DNA of 62,210 nt from Paludibacter sp. GTDB taxonomy: Bacteria; Bacteroidota; Bacteroidia; Bacteroidales; Paludibacteraceae. Position numbers and translations under genes: made by a program. Location: positions 1 to 62,210 of the forward strand of contig JAAFGX010000014.1 of NCBI GenBank assembly GCA_010365115.1, read 5' to 3'. Shown here in pieces: positions 7,146 through 19,424 of this stretch. Positions within the stretch are counted from its first letter, which is position 1. Each line of letters begins with the position of its first letter. The notes under the pieces are model-generated. The model was not told where the DNA came from, did not search any database, and saw nothing but the letters and a program-made list of their open reading frames with translations.

Positions 7146-7337
7146 ATGAAGATAATTAACTATATCAAAGAGTCGTATACAGAACTAGTTCAGAAAGTAT
7201 CCTGGCCATCGCGCGCGGAACTCACTAACAGTGCAATAGTGGTATTGATCGCTTCCATCATTATTGCGTTGATAGTTTGGCTTATGGATGTAAGTTTTGA
7301 AGCTATCATGACATTTATTTACGGAAAGTTGTTATAA
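7146..7337 (+). CDS. secE: Preprotein translocase subunit SecE
   Basis: 63 aa, the short single-membrane-span form of SecE. An amphipathic N-terminal helix (YIKESYTELVQKVSWPSRAEL, containing the conserved K-V-x-W-P-S) is followed by one hydrophobic span (IVVLIASIIIALIVWLMDV). SecE clamps the SecY channel in the inner membrane. nusG starts 9 nt downstream. Confidence 0.95.
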   Translation: MKIINYIKESYTELVQKVSWPSRAELTNSAIVVLIASIIIALIVWLMDVSFEAIMTFIYGKLL

Positions 7338-7346
7338 AATTAATCA

Positions 7347-7910
7347 ATGGAGGTCAACAAAGTGTCTGAGTCAACAAATTTTAAATGGTACGTAATGCGT
7401 GCTATTAGCGGAAAAGAGAACAAGGTAAAAGAGTACATTGATGCAGAAATCAAAAATTCGGATCTTGGTCAGTATGTTGCTCAAGTATTAATCCCCACTG
7501 AGAAAGTATACCAAATTCGTAACGGCAAAAAAATTACAAAAGAACGTAGTTGTATGCCGGGTTATGTTTTGATTGAAGCCTATCTTGTCGGTGAAATTTC
7601 TCACCGTCTGCGTAATACACCAAATGTTATCGGATTTTTGGGTGAAAAAAACCATGAACCAACTCCAATTCGTCCTTCGGAAGTGAATAGGATTTTGGGA
7701 AAAGTCGATGAACTGCAGGAAACTGCCGAAGAAATGCTCACGCCTTTCTATGTTGGTGAAAACGTGAAAGTGATTTTTGGTCCTTTCACCGGATTTAGCG
7801 GACTAATTGAGGAAATAAATACCGAAAAGAAAAAACTCAAAGTTATGGTTATGATTTTCGGACGGAAAACTCCGCTCGAACTTGCATTTACACAAGTAGA
7901 AAAGGAATAG
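7347..7910 (+). CDS. nusG: Transcription termination/antitermination protein NusG
   Basis: 187 aa. The N-terminal NGN domain (WYVMRAISGKENKVKEYI at residues ~12-29, and CMPGYVLIEAYL) is followed by a C-terminal KOW domain (GENVKVIFGPFTGFSGLIEEI). NusG binds RNA polymerase and links it to Rho or the ribosome. The order secE-nusG-rplK is the standard one. There is no insertion between the domains, which separates it from specialised paralogs such as those controlling capsule loci. Confidence 0.96.
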   Translation: MEVNKVSESTNFKWYVMRAISGKENKVKEYIDAEIKNSDLGQYVAQVLIPTEKVYQIRNGKKITKERSCMPGYVLIEAYLVGEISHRLRNTPNVIGFLGEKNHEPTPIRPSEVNRILGKVDELQETAEEMLTPFYVGENVKVIFGPFTGFSGLIEEINTEKKKLKVMVMIFGRKTPLELAFTQVEKE

Positions 7911-7967
7911 TTGATTTTTGTTACAAATCAATAGTTCCACTTTTTAACATCAAAAATTAAAATTATT

Positions 7968-8414
7968 ATGGCTAAAGAGATTGCTGGACTTATTAAATTA
8001 CAGATTAAAGGAGGGGCTGCAAACCCATCTCCCCCGGTAGGACCTGCATTGGGTTCTAAAGGGATCAATATTATGGAGTTTTGCAAACAATTTAATGCCA
8101 GAACCCAAGACAAACCGGGAAAAATTTTACCGGCAGTCATCACCTATTATACTGATAAATCATTCGAATTCGTCGTTAAAACTCCTCCGGTAGCAATCCA
8201 ATTAATGGAAATTGCAAAGCTGAAAAGCGGATCGGCAGAGCCAAACCGTAAAAAAGTAGCCGAAATTACCTGGGAACAAGTGCAAGCTATTGCAACGGAC
8301 AAAATGGTTGATTTGAATTGTTTTGAAATAGAGGCAGCCATGAAAATGGTAGCCGGTACAGCTAGAAGTATGGGTATTACCGTAAAAGGTACTTTTCCAA
8401 ATAAAATAAATTAA
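7968..8414 (+). CDS. rplK: 50S ribosomal protein L11
   Basis: 148 aa. N-terminal [20 protein letters not shown] and C-terminal rRNA-binding domain ending SMGITVKG are diagnostic. L11 forms the GTPase-associated centre with L10 and L7/L12. rplA begins 12 nt after its stop. Confidence 0.97.
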   Translation: MAKEIAGLIKLQIKGGAANPSPPVGPALGSKGINIMEFCKQFNARTQDKPGKILPAVITYYTDKSFEFVVKTPPVAIQLMEIAKLKSGSAEPNRKKVAEITWEQVQAIATDKMVDLNCFEIEAAMKMVAGTARSMGITVKGTFPNKIN

Positions 8415-8426
8415 ACTTCAATTAAA

Positions 8427-9122
8427 ATGAGTAAACTGACAAAAAATCAAAGGTTAGCTTTAGAAAAAATTGAAGCAGGAAAAACCTATTCTCTAAAAGA
8501 AGCCGCTTCGTTGGTAAAGGAAATTACCAATTCGAAGTTTGATGCTTCTGTTGATATAGATGTACGCTTAGGTGTTGATCCACGTAAAGCAAACCAAATG
8601 GTACGCGGCGTTGTGTCGTTACCAAACGGAACCGGAAAACAAGTAAAGGTTCTTGCATTATGTACTCCAGATCAGGAAGCAGCGGCGTTAGAAGCCGGAG
8701 CTGACTTTGTAGGACTCGATGAATATATCGAAAAAATAAAAGGTGGCTGGACAGATGTGGATGTTATCATCACTATGCCTGCAATTATGGGTAAATTAGG
8801 TGCTTTAGGACGTATATTAGGCCCACGTGGTTTAATGCCAAATCCTAAAAGTGGTACGGTTACCAATGAAGTTGGTAAAGCTGTAAAAGAAGTAAAACAA
8901 GGTAAAATCGACTTTAAAGTTGATAAATATGGTATTGTTCACACTTCGGTAGGAAAAGTTTCTTTTACTCCTGAAATGTTGATTCAAAATGCCAAAGAAT
9001 TTGTTACTACTTTGATGAAACTAAAACCTACTGCCTCTAAAGGTACTTATGTAAAGAGCATTTATCTTTCAAGCACAATGAGTATGGGTATTAAGATTGA
9101 ACCCAAATCAATTGAAGAATAA
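8427..9122 (+). CDS. rplA: 50S ribosomal protein L1
   Basis: 231 aa. The motif [20 protein letters not shown] and [14 protein letters not shown] identify L1, the protein of the mobile L1 stalk at the E site. In many bacteria L1 represses translation of its own operon through a leader structure; no such site could be confirmed here. rplJ begins 12 nt downstream. Confidence 0.97.
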   Translation: MSKLTKNQRLALEKIEAGKTYSLKEAASLVKEITNSKFDASVDIDVRLGVDPRKANQMVRGVVSLPNGTGKQVKVLALCTPDQEAAALEAGADFVGLDEYIEKIKGGWTDVDVIITMPAIMGKLGALGRILGPRGLMPNPKSGTVTNEVGKAVKEVKQGKIDFKVDKYGIVHTSVGKVSFTPEMLIQNAKEFVTTLMKLKPTASKGTYVKSIYLSSTMSMGIKIEPKSIEE

Positions 9123-9134
9123 AATTAAAAGTTT

Positions 9135-9662
9135 ATGAAAAAGGAAGATAAAAGCGCTATTATAAAACAACTTGAGTCAACTCTAAACGAGTATGCTCAC
9201 TTCTACTTAACTGACATTGGCGGTTTAAATGCTGCTCAAACAACAGTCTTAAGAAGAATTTGCTACAAAGAAGATATTAAACTTTTAGTTGTAAAAAATA
9301 CATTGCTCCAAAAGGCACTTGAAAGCTCTGCGGTTGATTTTAGTGAACTTTATGGTTCTCTCAAAGGTGAAAGTTCATTAATGCTTTCGAATACGGCTAA
9401 TTTACCAGCGAAAGTAATTAGCGACTTCAGCAAACAAAAAAGCAACAAACTCAAAAAACCAATTTTGAAAGCTGCTTATGTTGAAGAAAGTTTTTACATA
9501 GGAGAAAACTACTTAGAGGCACTTATTCATGTTAAGAGCAAAAACGAACTTATCGGTGAAATTATTGGCTTATTGCAATCACCTGCTAAAAACGTTATAT
9601 CCGCACTCCAATCAGGAGGAAATACTATTCACGGCGTGTTGAAAACATTGTCGGAAAGATAA
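9135..9662 (+). CDS. rplJ: 50S ribosomal protein L10
   Basis: 175 aa. An N-terminal rRNA-binding domain (YAHFYLTDIGGLNAAQTTVLRR, LLVVKNTLLQKAL) is followed by a C-terminal helix that holds L7/L12 dimers (SALQSGGNTIHGVLKTLSER). Genes rplJ and rplL are 45 nt apart. Confidence 0.95.
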   Translation: MKKEDKSAIIKQLESTLNEYAHFYLTDIGGLNAAQTTVLRRICYKEDIKLLVVKNTLLQKALESSAVDFSELYGSLKGESSLMLSNTANLPAKVISDFSKQKSNKLKKPILKAAYVEESFYIGENYLEALIHVKSKNELIGEIIGLLQSPAKNVISALQSGGNTIHGVLKTLSER

Positions 9663-9707
9663 TTTATCGTAAAATAATAAAAAACAAATACATAAAAAAT
9701 AAGTAAA

Positions 9708-10082
9708 ATGGCAGATTTGAAAGCTTTTGCAGAACAATTGGTTAACTTAACAGTTAAAGAAGTAAATGAGTTAGCTCAAATTTTGAAAGATGAATATGGT
9801 ATCGAACCAGCTGCTGCAGCTGTTGCTGTTGCTGCAGGTCCTGCAGCTGCTGCTGATGTAGTAGAAGAAAAAACATCTTTTGATGTAGTATTGAAAGCAG
9901 CCGGTCCTAATAAATTGGCAGTCGTTAAATTAGTAAAAGAATTGACAGGTCTTGGCTTAAAAGAAGCTAAAGATTTAGTAGATGCAGCTCCTTCTGTAAT
10001 TAAAGAAGCTGTAACAAAAGACGAAGCAGAAGCCTTAAACAAAGCACTTACTGAAGGCGGCGCTGAAGTTGAACTTAAATAA
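9708..10082 (+). CDS. rplL: 50S ribosomal protein L7/L12
   Basis: 124 aa. The N-terminal dimerisation helices are followed by an Ala-rich hinge (residues ~37-52) and a C-terminal factor-binding domain ([33 protein letters not shown]). The protein recruits translation GTPases. It is followed by a hairpin before rpoB that probably sets the ratio of ribosomal protein to polymerase transcripts. Confidence 0.97.
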   Translation: MADLKAFAEQLVNLTVKEVNELAQILKDEYGIEPAAAAVAVAAGPAAAADVVEEKTSFDVVLKAAGPNKLAVVKLVKELTGLGLKEAKDLVDAAPSVIKEAVTKDEAEALNKALTEGGAEVELK

Positions 10083-10105
10083 TAAATCCTGATTATCAGG
10101 CTTTT

Positions 10106-10145
10106 GGTTTAGAGCCCCTCTTGGTGAGGGATTCTAAACCTTTTT
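10106..10145 (+). terminator. Attenuator-like terminator between rplL and rpoB
   Basis: GGTTTAGA (10106-10113) pairs with TCTAAACC (10133-10140), with an inner CCCTC/GAGGG stem, and is followed by TTTTT. Its position fits the known design in other bacteria of partial termination between rplL and rpoB. Confidence 0.75.
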
Positions 10146-10194
10146 CTGTCTTATAAATAATTGAGTTCATCGCACCCAAATAACCTCTTTGAAA

Positions 10195-13100
10195 ATGTCG
10201 TCATTAACAAAAGCTCAAAGAATAAATTTTGCTTCTATTAAGAATCAGTTAGAATATCCTGATTTCTTAGAAGTACAATTAAAATCTTTCCATGACTTTT
10301 TTCAAATGGACACTGCTCCAGAAAAAAGAAAATCAGAAGGATTGTATAAGGTATTTTCCGAAAACTTTCCAATTGCTGATACCCGAAATAATTTCATCCT
10401 CGAATTTCTTGATTATTACGTTGATCCTCCACGTTATTCGATTGATGAGTGTGTAGAACGCGGTTTAACTTACAGCGTTCCATTAAAAGCTAAATTAAAA
10501 CTGTATTGCACCGATCCAGATCATGAAGATTTTGATACGGTTATTCAAGATGTTTATTTGGGACCTATCCCTTATATGACAGCTAAAGGCACTTTTGTGA
10601 TTAATGGTGCGGAACGTGTAATTGTATCTCAACTTCACCGTTCGCCCGGTGTGTTCTTTGGACAAAGCACTCATGCTAATGGTACTAAACTTTATTCTGC
10701 TAGAATTATCCCATTCAGGGGCTCGTGGATTGAATTTGCTACCGACATCAACAACGTGATGTATGCATATATCGACCGTAAGAAAAAACTTCCTGTAACT
10801 ACATTGCTTCGCGCCATTGGATTCGAAAGCGATAAAGATATTTTGGAAATTTTCAATCTTGCTGAAGAAATTAAAGTAAGTAAAACAAGTTTGAAGAAAG
10901 CCATTGGTCAAAAATTGGCAGCCCGTGTTTTGAAAACCTGGGTGGAAGACTTTGTAGATGAAGATACCGGCGAGGTAGTAACGATCGAACGAAATGAAGT
11001 TATTATTGATCGTGAAACAATTCTTGAAAGTAGTCATATTGATGAAATTCTTGAAGCAGGAACTCCAACAATTTTACTTCACAAAGCTGATGCTAATCAA
11101 AGCGATTATGCTATTATTTACAACACACTTCAAAAAGATCCGAGTAACTCGGAAAAAGAAGCTGTATTGTACATCTATCGTCAATTGCGTAATGCAGTTC
11201 CTGCAGATGATTCAACTGCTCGTGAAGTTATCAATAACTTATTTTTCTCTGAAAAACGTTACGATTTAGGTGATGTAGGGCGTTTCCGTATTAATCGGAA
11301 ATTGAACTTATCCATCAATCCGGATATAAAAGTATTAACAAAAGAAGATATTATTGAAATCATCAAATATCTGATTGAGTTGATAAACTCTAAAGCCGAT
11401 GTTGATGATATTGACCACCTTAGTAACCGTCGTGTTCGTACTGTAGGAGAACAACTATATAATCAATTCGGTGTTGGGTTGTCTCGTATGGCTCGTACTA
11501 TTCGTGAACGTATGAATGTGCGTGATAACGAGGTGTTTACACCAATTGACCTGATTAATGCAAAAAGTATTTCGTCTGTAATCAATTCGTTTTTCGGAAC
11601 GAATGCGTTATCTCAGTTTATGGATCAACAAAATCCATTGGCAGAGATTACACACAAACGACGTATGTCTGCGCTAGGGCCAGGAGGTCTTTCGCGAGAA
11701 CGTGCTGGTTTTGAGGTTCGTGACGTTCACTATACTCACTACGGACGTTTATGTCCAATTGAAACTCCGGAAGGTCCGAATATCGGTTTGATTTCTTCTT
11801 TGTGTATTTATGCAAAGATTAATGAACTCGGTTTTATCGAAACTCCTTATCGTAGAGTTACTGATTCTGTAGTTGATACAACTGAAAGCGGAATTGAATA
11901 TTTTACAGCTGAGGAAGAAGAAGATTTAATTATTGCTCAAGGAAATGCACCACTAAATGATAAAGGCGAATTTATTCGTGCGAAAGTAAAATCACGTAAA
12001 GGTGCAGATTTTCCAGTAATAGCTCCTTCGGAAGTGAATTTAATGGATGTTTCTCCATCACAAATTGCTTCTATTGCGGCAGCGTTAATTCCTTTCTTGG
12101 AACATGATGATGCTAACCGTGCTTTGATGGGTTCTAACATGATGCGCCAGGCTGTGCCTTTGTTGCGTTGCGAAGCTCCTATTGTAGGAACGGGAATTGA
12201 AGCTCAATTGATTCAGGATTCACGTACGCAGGTTACTGCTGAAGGTGAAGGAATTGTAGAATTTGTTGATGCCACTTGTATTAAAATACTTTACGAACGT
12301 ACCGAAGAGGAAGAATTTGTTAGCTTTGATACTGCAGTAAAAGAATATAAATTACCTAAGTTCCAGAAAACGAACCAAAATACTACAATTGACTTACGTC
12401 CTATCGTTAGCAGAGGTGATAAAGTACATGCTGGTCAAATTTTAACCGAAGGTTATGCCACTCAAAATGGTGAATTAGCAATTGGGAAAAATCTGAAAGT
12501 TGCATTCATGCCTTGGAAAGGGTATAATTTTGAAGATGCAATTGTAATAAACGAGCGTGTAGTTCGTGAAGATGTCTTCACTTCTATACACGTGGTTGAA
12601 CAATTGTTGGATGTTCGCGAAACAAAACGTGGTATCGAAGAATTTACTTCGGATATTCCTAATGTTAGTGAAGAAGCAACAAAAGATTTGGACGAAAACG
12701 GTATTATCCGCATTGGTGCACGCATCGAACCGGGTGATATTATTATCGGTAAAATTACGCCTAAAGGAGAATCTGATCCTTCACCAGAAGAAAAACTATT
12801 ACGTGCTATCTTTGGTGACAAAGCTGGTGATGTAAAAGATGCTTCGTTGAAAGCTACTCCATCTTTATCAGGTGTGGTTATTGGTAAACGTTTGTTTTCT
12901 AAAGCACAAAAGAACAGGAAATCAAAATTGGCTGATAAAGCAGTTCTTCCAAAATTAGACGAAGAATTTGAAAATCAGGCAGCTATTTTACGTAATACAT
13001 TGGTTGATAAACTAATGGCAATGATAGGTGAAAAAACATCAGCGGGCGTAAAAGATTTCTTAGGTACGGATATTATTTCGCGTAACAGCAAATTTACAGC

Positions 13101-14007
13101 TGAACGTTTACGTGAAATTGATTATTCGGCTATTCAATTGAGCAAATGGACAACAGATTCACATAAAAATGAATTAGTTAAGAGGCTAATAATGAATTAT
13201 CTGAGAAAACACAAGGAATTGGATGCTCAGATTAAACGTCAAAAATTCAATATCACTATTGGAGATGAACTTCCAAATGGAATTGTTCAAATTGCCAAAG
13301 TGTATATTGCTAAAAAACGTAAAATTCGTGTTGGTGATAAAATGGCGGGTCGTCACGGTAACAAAGGTATTGTTTCTCGTATTGTTCGTCAAGAAGATAT
13401 GCCATTCCTTGAAGATGGAACACCTGTAGATATAGTTTTGAATCCACTTGGTGTGCCTTCGCGTATGAACCTTGGACAAATTTTTGAAACTGTACTTGGT
13501 TGGGCTGGAAAAGAATTGGGCGTTAGCTTTGCAACACCTATTTTTGATGGTGCATCGATGGAAGATTTAAATGTATGGACAGACAAGGCTGGTGTACCTG
13601 CTTATGGTAAAACATATTTGTACGATGGTGGAACAGGTGAGCGTTTTGACCAAACTGCAACTGTAGGTGTGATTTATATGTTGAAATTAGGACACATGGT
13701 TGAAGATAAAATGCATGCGCGTTCAATCGGACCATACTCACTTATTACTCAACAGCCACTTGGTGGTAAAGCGCAATTTGGTGGTCAACGTTTTGGAGAA
13801 ATGGAAGTTTGGGCACTCGAAGCATTTGGTGCAGCTCATATTTTACAAGAAATCCTGACGGTTAAATCAGATGATGTTATGGGTCGTGCTCGCACTTACG
13901 AGGCAATTGTAAAAGGTGATCCAATGCCAGCACCAGGAATTCCGGAGTCTCTTAATGTATTGTTACATGAACTTCGAGGATTAGGTCTGAGCATTAGTTT
14001 AGATTAA
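10195..14007 (+). CDS. rpoB: DNA-directed RNA polymerase subunit beta
   Basis: 1270 aa from ATG 10195; the upstream in-frame TTG at 10189 is rejected. The rifampicin region shows [19 protein letters not shown] and the [20 protein letters not shown] motif, then [18 protein letters not shown]. The C-terminal part has [13 protein letters not shown] and the [20 protein letters not shown] and [13 protein letters not shown] motifs. No lineage-typical motif is missing. rpoC follows after 166 nt, a spacer that holds a repeat element. Confidence 0.99.
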   Translation: MSSLTKAQRINFASIKNQLEYPDFLEVQLKSFHDFFQMDTAPEKRKSEGLYKVFSENFPIADTRNNFILEFLDYYVDPPRYSIDECVERGLTYSVPLKAKLKLYCTDPDHEDFDTVIQDVYLGPIPYMTAKGTFVINGAERVIVSQLHRSPGVFFGQSTHANGTKLYSARIIPFRGSWIEFATDINNVMYAYIDRKKKLPVTTLLRAIGFESDKDILEIFNLAEEIKVSKTSLKKAIGQKLAARVLKTWVEDFVDEDTGEVVTIERNEVIIDRETILESSHIDEILEAGTPTILLHKADANQSDYAIIYNTLQKDPSNSEKEAVLYIYRQLRNAVPADDSTAREVINNLFFSEKRYDLGDVGRFRINRKLNLSINPDIKVLTKEDIIEIIKYLIELINSKADVDDIDHLSNRRVRTVGEQLYNQFGVGLSRMARTIRERMNVRDNEVFTPIDLINAKSISSVINSFFGTNALSQFMDQQNPLAEITHKRRMSALGPGGLSRERAGFEVRDVHYTHYGRLCPIETPEGPNIGLISSLCIYAKINELGFIETPYRRVTDSVVDTTESGIEYFTAEEEEDLIIAQGNAPLNDKGEFIRAKVKSRKGADFPVIAPSEVNLMDVSPSQIASIAAALIPFLEHDDANRALMGSNMMRQAVPLLRCEAPIVGTGIEAQLIQDSRTQVTAEGEGIVEFVDATCIKILYERTEEEEFVSFDTAVKEYKLPKFQKTNQNTTIDLRPIVSRGDKVHAGQILTEGYATQNGELAIGKNLKVAFMPWKGYNFEDAIVINERVVREDVFTSIHVVEQLLDVRETKRGIEEFTSDIPNVSEEATKDLDENGIIRIGARIEPGDIIIGKITPKGESDPSPEEKLLRAIFGDKAGDVKDASLKATPSLSGVVIGKRLFSKAQKNRKSKLADKAVLPKLDEEFENQAAILRNTLVDKLMAMIGEKTSAGVKDFLGTDIISRNSKFTAERLREIDYSAIQLSKWTTDSHKNELVKRLIMNYLRKHKELDAQIKRQKFNITIGDELPNGIVQIAKVYIAKKRKIRVGDKMAGRHGNKGIVSRIVRQEDMPFLEDGTPVDIVLNPLGVPSRMNLGQIFETVLGWAGKELGVSFATPIFDGASMEDLNVWTDKAGVPAYGKTYLYDGGTGERFDQTATVGVIYMLKLGHMVEDKMHARSIGPYSLITQQPLGGKAQFGGQRFGEMEVWALEAFGAAHILQEILTVKSDDVMGRARTYEAIVKGDPMPAPGIPESLNVLLHELRGLGLSISLD

Positions 14008-14016
14008 AAAGCCTTC

Positions 14017-14071
14017 TAAATCCCCACCTCACCCCAACCCTCTCCTTGAGGAGAGGGCGGAAGATGGGGAC
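14017..14071. repeat. Dispersed palindromic element, CCCTCTCC-TTGA-GGAGAGGG
   Basis: A perfect 8-bp stem CCCTCTCC-TTGA-GGAGAGGG (14038-14057) lies within an outer TCCCCACCTCACCCCAA ... GATGGGGA pair. The same element in inverse orientation is at 57115-57149, and shortened relatives are at 22923-23069 and 33624-33645. Further right, AATTATGAATTATGAATTATTAATTG words fill the spacer up to rpoC. The element lies inside the rpoB-rpoC transcription unit. Confidence 0.7.
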
Positions 14072-14173
14072 TTTGGAACTTTTACTCTGAATTTTTGAAT
14101 AAGTCACAAATTTCTCAATACATAATTCTAAATTATGAATTATGAATTATTAATTGTTAATTAAATAAAAGTT

Positions 14174-17100
14174 ATGGCTTTTAAAAATGATAATAAGGTA
14201 AAGAGTAGTTTTAATAAAATATCGATCGGTCTTGCATCTCCCGAAGAAATATTAAAATTATCAAGTGGTGAGGTTCTCAAACCAGAAACCATTAATTATC
14301 GTACATACAAACCCGAACGCGATGGTCTGTTCTGCGAACGCATTTTTGGTCCTACTAAGGATTTTGAATGTCATTGTGGAAAATACAAACGCATCCGTTA
14401 CAAAGGCATTGTCTGCGACCGTTGTGGGGTAGAAGTGACCGAGAAAAAAGTGCGTCGTGAACGTATGGGACACATTCAGTTAGTGGTTCCTGTTGCTCAC
14501 ATTTGGTATTTCCGTTCGTTACCAAATAAAATTGGTTACTTACTAGGTATGCCGACAAAAAAACTTGATTCAATTATTTATTACGAAAAATATGTGATTA
14601 TTCAGGGTGGAATTCTTGAAAACGGAGAAAACATCGCTTTAGGTGAATTACTTTCCGAAGATGAATACCTGGATATTTTAGAAGCACTTCCACGCGAAAA
14701 TCAACTGCTTGATGACTCCGATCCCGAAAAATTTATTGCAAAAATGGGAGCCGATGCAATTCATGATTTGTTGAGTCGTCTGAATTTGGATGTTTTGTCG
14801 TATGATTTACGTCACAAAGCTAACAATGATACATCGCAGCAACGTAAAAATGAGGCATTAAAACGTCTACAAATTGTAGAATCGTTCCGTGCTTCAAAAT
14901 TGCGGAATAAGCCGGAATGGATGATTATCAAGATCGTGCCTGTTATTCCACCGGAATTACGTCCGTTAGTGCCGTTAGATGGTGGCCGTTTTGCTACTTC
15001 CGACTTGAATGACTTATATCGTCGTGTGATCATACGTAACAACCGTTTGAAACGGTTGATCGAGATCAAAGCCCCGGAAGTAATTCTACGTAATGAAAAA
15101 CGTATGCTTCAGGAATCGGTTGATTCATTGTTCGACAATTCACGTAAATCCAGTGCTGTTAAGACTGACGCTAATCGCCCGTTGAAATCACTTTCCGATT
15201 CGTTGAAAGGGAAACAAGGACGTTTCCGTCAAAACTTATTAGGTAAGCGTGTAGATTATTCAGCTCGTTCGGTAATTGTTGTTGGACCTGAATTAAAAAT
15301 GCACGAATGCGGTATCCCAAAAGATATGGCAGCTGAATTATACAAACCGTTTGTTATCCGTAAATTGATAGAGCGCGGAATTGTGAAAACAGTGAAATCT
15401 GCAAAGAAAATTGTGGATCGCAAAGACCCTGTTATCTGGGATATTTTAGAATATGTGATGAAAGGTCATCCGGTTTTACTAAACCGTGCTCCAACACTTC
15501 ACCGTCTTGGTATTCAGGCTTTCCAACCCAAAATGATTGAAGGGAAAGCAATTCAACTTCACCCACTTTCTTGTACTGCATTTAATGCCGATTTCGACGG
15601 TGACCAGATGGCTGTTCACTTACCTTTGGGTAATGAAGCTATTTTGGAAGCTCAAATGTTGATGTTAGCCTCACATAATATTTTAAATCCTGCAAATGGT
15701 GCGCCTATTACTGTTCCTTCGCAGGACATGGTTCTTGGTTTGTATTATATTACAAAACCACGTACGGGTGCATTGGGTGAAGGATTAATATTCTATTCTC
15801 CAGAAGAAGCAGAAATTGCTTATAATGAACGGAAAGTAGCTTTGCACTCATGGATTAAAGTGAAAACCAAAGATTTGAATGCAGAAGGCGAATTGGTTGA
15901 TATGATTATCGAAACAACTGTTGGACGTATTTTATTCAATAAATGTGTTCCTGCTGAAGTGGGTTATATCAACGAATTACTATCTAAAAAATCATTACGA
16001 GATATTATCGGTAACGTAATTGAAGCTTGTGGAGTAGCTCGTACAGCTGCTTTCCTTGATGATATTAAAGATTTAGGATATTATATGGCATTCAAGGGCG
16101 GTCTTTCGTTCAATTTGAATGATGTTATTATCCCACCAGAAAAAGAAACATTGGTAAAAGAAGGTAATGCTGAAGTAGAAGAGATTCTGAATAACTATAA
16201 TATGGGATTCATAACTTTCAACGAACGTTACAATCAGATTATTGATACTTGGACACATATCAACTCAAAGTTGTCGAATATTTTGATGAAACAACTTTCT
16301 ACAGATAATCAAGGATTTAACTCAGTTTATATGATGTTGGATTCAGGTGCGCGTGGTTCGAAGGAACAAATTCGCCAGTTGTCCGGTATGCGTGGTTTGA
16401 TGGCAAAGCCTCAAAAATCAGGTGCAGAAGGTGGTCAGATTATTGAAAACCCTATTCTATCGAACTTTAAAGAAGGACTTTCTGTATTGGAATACTTTAT
16501 TTCAACTCACGGTGCTCGTAAAGGTTTGGCTGATACGGCTTTGAAAACAGCCGATGCAGGTTATTTAACACGTCGTTTGGTTGATGTTTCACAAGATGTG
16601 ATTATTAACGAAGATGACTGCGGCACTTTACGTGGTTTGATTGCAAGTGAAATGAAAAATAATGAAGAAGTAATTTCTTCACTTTTTGAGCGTATTTTGG
16701 GTCGTGTTTCAGTACACGATATCTATCAGCCGCTTACCGGTGAATTAATTGTGTCTTCAGGAGCTCAAATTACAGAAACACTTGCTAAAAAAATTCAAGA
16801 ATCACCAATTGAGCGTGTTGAAATACGTTCGGTTCTGACTTGTGAATCTAAAAAAGGTGTTTGTGCAAAATGTTATGGACGTAACCTTGCAACCGGTAAA
16901 ATGGTTCACATGGGAGAAGCTGTTGGTGTTATTGCTGCTCAATCAATTGGAGAGCCAGGTACACAGTTGACGCTTCGTACGTTCCACGTTGGGGGTATTG
17001 CTTCGAACATTGCAGCAGAATCGAAAATCGTATTGCGTTACGATGGTCGTCTTGAATTTGACGAACTTCGTACAGTAGATGCTGTTGATGCAGATAAAAC

Positions 17101-18469
17101 AACTCACCAGGTTGTAGTAAGCCGTTTGGCCGAAATGCGTGTGATTGATTCAACTACTGGTATTGCACTAACTACACAAAATATTCCTTACGGTTCTAAA
17201 TTATATGTAAAAGATGGTGAATCAGGGAAAAAAGGCCAAATGGTCTGCGAATGGGATCCATTTAATGCTGTAATTATTTCGGAAACTGAAGGTAAGATTG
17301 AATTTGAAGATGTTGTTGAAAATCAAACTTTCAAAACAGAAACTGATGAAGCAACTGGTTTGCGCGAAAAAATTATTATTGAGTCCAAAGACCGTAATAA
17401 AGTTCCAAGTGCACACATTGTATCAAAAGATGGTTCTATTTTACGTACATACAACTTACCGGTGGGTGCCCACTTGGTGTTGGATAATGGCGATAAAATT
17501 AAAACCGGTCAAATGTTGGTGAAAATTCCACGTGCGGTGGGTAAAGCTGGTGATATTACCGGTGGTCTTCCACGTGTAACAGAATTATTCGAAGCTCGTA
17601 ACCCATCGAATCCGGCTGTAGTCGCCGAAATTGACGGAGAAGTTACCTTCGGGAAAATCAAACGTGGTAATCGCGAATTGACCGTCACTTCTAAAACTGG
17701 TGAAATTAAAAAATACATGATTCCTTTGTCTAAACAAATTCTGGTGCAAGAAAATGACTTTGTACGTGCAGGAACTCCACTTTCTGATGGAGCCACTACA
17801 CCTTCAGATATTTTGTTAATCAAAGGACCAACTGCGGTTCAGGATTACATTGTAAATGAAGTTCAGGATGTATATCGCTTACAAGGTGTGAAAATAAATG
17901 ATAAACACTTTGAAGTTATTGTACGCCAGATGATGCGTAAAGTTGAAATTCTTGAACAAGGTGATACTCGTTTTCTTGAAAAACAAATCGTCGATAAACA
18001 CGAATTCATGGAGGAAAATGACCGTATCTGGGGTAAAAAAGTGATTTTGGACGCCGGTGATTCTACAACAGTGAAACCTGGTCAGATAATAACACCTCGT
18101 AAATTACGTGACGAAAATAGTATGTTGAAACGTCGTGATATGAAAATTGTTGAAACTCGCGATGCAATTGCAGCAACTTCAAATCAGATTTTACAAGGTA
18201 TTACTCGTGCGGCATTGCAAACGAACAGTTTCTTTTCTGCAGCTTCGTTCCAGGAAACTACCAAAGTACTTAACGATGCAGCTATCAACGGTAAAGTTGA
18301 TAAATTGGAAGGATTGAAAGAAAATGTTATTTGTGGACACTTAATTCCAGCAGGAACAGGTCAACGTGATTTCGATAAGATTGTAGTTTACTCACGTGAT
18401 GAGTATGACAAAAAGGTAGATGCACGTAAAAATGTTTTGGATATGGAAGAACGAGAAACTGAAGAATAG
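14174..18469 (+). CDS. rpoC: DNA-directed RNA polymerase subunit beta'
   Basis: 1431 aa. The N-terminal zinc site [19 protein letters not shown] (residues ~68-87), the active-site Mg motif [14 protein letters not shown], the trigger-loop neighbourhood ([39 protein letters not shown]) and the second Cys cluster ([18 protein letters not shown]) are all visible. The gene ends in an acidic tail and is followed by a clear intrinsic terminator. Confidence 0.99.
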   Translation: MAFKNDNKVKSSFNKISIGLASPEEILKLSSGEVLKPETINYRTYKPERDGLFCERIFGPTKDFECHCGKYKRIRYKGIVCDRCGVEVTEKKVRRERMGHIQLVVPVAHIWYFRSLPNKIGYLLGMPTKKLDSIIYYEKYVIIQGGILENGENIALGELLSEDEYLDILEALPRENQLLDDSDPEKFIAKMGADAIHDLLSRLNLDVLSYDLRHKANNDTSQQRKNEALKRLQIVESFRASKLRNKPEWMIIKIVPVIPPELRPLVPLDGGRFATSDLNDLYRRVIIRNNRLKRLIEIKAPEVILRNEKRMLQESVDSLFDNSRKSSAVKTDANRPLKSLSDSLKGKQGRFRQNLLGKRVDYSARSVIVVGPELKMHECGIPKDMAAELYKPFVIRKLIERGIVKTVKSAKKIVDRKDPVIWDILEYVMKGHPVLLNRAPTLHRLGIQAFQPKMIEGKAIQLHPLSCTAFNADFDGDQMAVHLPLGNEAILEAQMLMLASHNILNPANGAPITVPSQDMVLGLYYITKPRTGALGEGLIFYSPEEAEIAYNERKVALHSWIKVKTKDLNAEGELVDMIIETTVGRILFNKCVPAEVGYINELLSKKSLRDIIGNVIEACGVARTAAFLDDIKDLGYYMAFKGGLSFNLNDVIIPPEKETLVKEGNAEVEEILNNYNMGFITFNERYNQIIDTWTHINSKLSNILMKQLSTDNQGFNSVYMMLDSGARGSKEQIRQLSGMRGLMAKPQKSGAEGGQIIENPILSNFKEGLSVLEYFISTHGARKGLADTALKTADAGYLTRRLVDVSQDVIINEDDCGTLRGLIASEMKNNEEVISSLFERILGRVSVHDIYQPLTGELIVSSGAQITETLAKKIQESPIERVEIRSVLTCESKKGVCAKCYGRNLATGKMVHMGEAVGVIAAQSIGEPGTQLTLRTFHVGGIASNIAAESKIVLRYDGRLEFDELRTVDAVDADKTTHQVVVSRLAEMRVIDSTTGIALTTQNIPYGSKLYVKDGESGKKGQMVCEWDPFNAVIISETEGKIEFEDVVENQTFKTETDEATGLREKIIIESKDRNKVPSAHIVSKDGSILRTYNLPVGAHLVLDNGDKIKTGQMLVKIPRAVGKAGDITGGLPRVTELFEARNPSNPAVVAEIDGEVTFGKIKRGNRELTVTSKTGEIKKYMIPLSKQILVQENDFVRAGTPLSDGATTPSDILLIKGPTAVQDYIVNEVQDVYRLQGVKINDKHFEVIVRQMMRKVEILEQGDTRFLEKQIVDKHEFMEENDRIWGKKVILDAGDSTTVKPGQIITPRKLRDENSMLKRRDMKIVETRDAIAATSNQILQGITRAALQTNSFFSAASFQETTKVLNDAAINGKVDKLEGLKENVICGHLIPAGTGQRDFDKIVVYSRDEYDKKVDARKNVLDMEERETEE

Positions 18470-18494
18470 TACTTAATCAAATTATAACCCTAAA

Positions 18495-18532
18495 AAAACC
18501 GGATGCTTTAAAAAGTTATCCGGTTTTTTTTA
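18495..18532 (+). terminator. Intrinsic terminator after rpoC
   Basis: AAAAACCGGAT pairs with ATCCGGTTTTT around GCTTTAAAAAGTT, with A- and T-tracts on the two sides. It could therefore act in both directions, and the next gene (18607) is convergent. Confidence 0.85.
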
Positions 18533-18606
18533 ATCTTGAATTGAATATTATTTGCTGATGATTTGCGCTTTATTTTTAATTGAGTTTGTGAAATCTTATT
18601 TTGCCG

Positions 18607-19317
18607 CTATAATTTTAAATAATAATCCTTTACCAAAGCAGAAAAAGCAGTAGTATATTGATGTCGTGATTCTTCAATAATCAAATCTGAAACAGTTCTT
18701 GGTGTTGGAGTAAGACAAAACTCAAGTAAAAACCGCTTTGCAACTGCATTTTGTTTAGGGTAAACAGTGATTTGTTTACTGCAAAATAACCCCATTTTTA
18801 TAGCCAGTTCAACAATCTGAAATCCTTCAACAATAGGAAGAATTAGACATATTCTGCCCGTTGATCTAAGAAGCAATTTGGCATTTAGAATTAATTCTTC
18901 GTGTGAAAGTGAATCTGTATGACGGGCGGTAGTTCGATTTTCCACCGGTGTTTTTGTGGAATTTACAAAATATGGAGGATTGGAAACAATCAAATCGTAC
19001 TTTTCAGAATTATTTATTGTAAATTGTTGCAAAGATATTTCCTGAATGTAAATTCTATCTAGCCAAGGAGAGTTTTTGACATTTTCTTTAGCTTGTAAAA
19101 CTGCGTTCTGATCTATCTCAATGGCTCTAATCTGTGCATTGCTACGTTGTGCAAGCATAAGCGCAATCAGACCTGTTCCTGTTCCAATATCGAGAATTGA
19201 TGTTGAATGGTCCACATTTACCCATGCGCCTAATAATACTCCGTCAATCCCCACTTTCATAGCACATTTGTCATGGAAAACAGTGAACTGTTTAAAACTG
19301 AAATAGGGATTTGGCAT
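18607..19317 (-). CDS. TrmN6-like tRNA1(Val) (adenine37-N6)-methyltransferase
   Basis: 236 aa. A Rossmann methyltransferase with SAM site LDIGTGTGLIALMLAQ (residues ~41-56) and the N6-adenine catalytic motif NPPYF (~112-116), preceded by the family start FSFKQFTVFHDKCAMKVGIDGVLLG. The YfiC/TrmN6 family methylates A37 of tRNA1(Val). The motif set and length agree well; exact tRNA target is by family. The gene is convergent with rpoC across the terminator. Confidence 0.85.
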   Translation of the reverse strand: MPNPYFSFKQFTVFHDKCAMKVGIDGVLLGAWVNVDHSTSILDIGTGTGLIALMLAQRSNAQIRAIEIDQNAVLQAKENVKNSPWLDRIYIQEISLQQFTINNSEKYDLIVSNPPYFVNSTKTPVENRTTARHTDSLSHEELILNAKLLLRSTGRICLILPIVEGFQIVELAIKMGLFCSKQITVYPKQNAVAKRFLLEFCLTPTPRTVSDLIIEESRHQYTTAFSALVKDYYLKL

Positions 19318-19424
19318 AGAAGTAGTTACAAGAATTTAGTTACATGTTACAAGGCTATACCGATTGGTATCGGCACTGAAAGTTATTTTGAAATAACATA
19401 TCAATAATTATTTTCAATTACTTT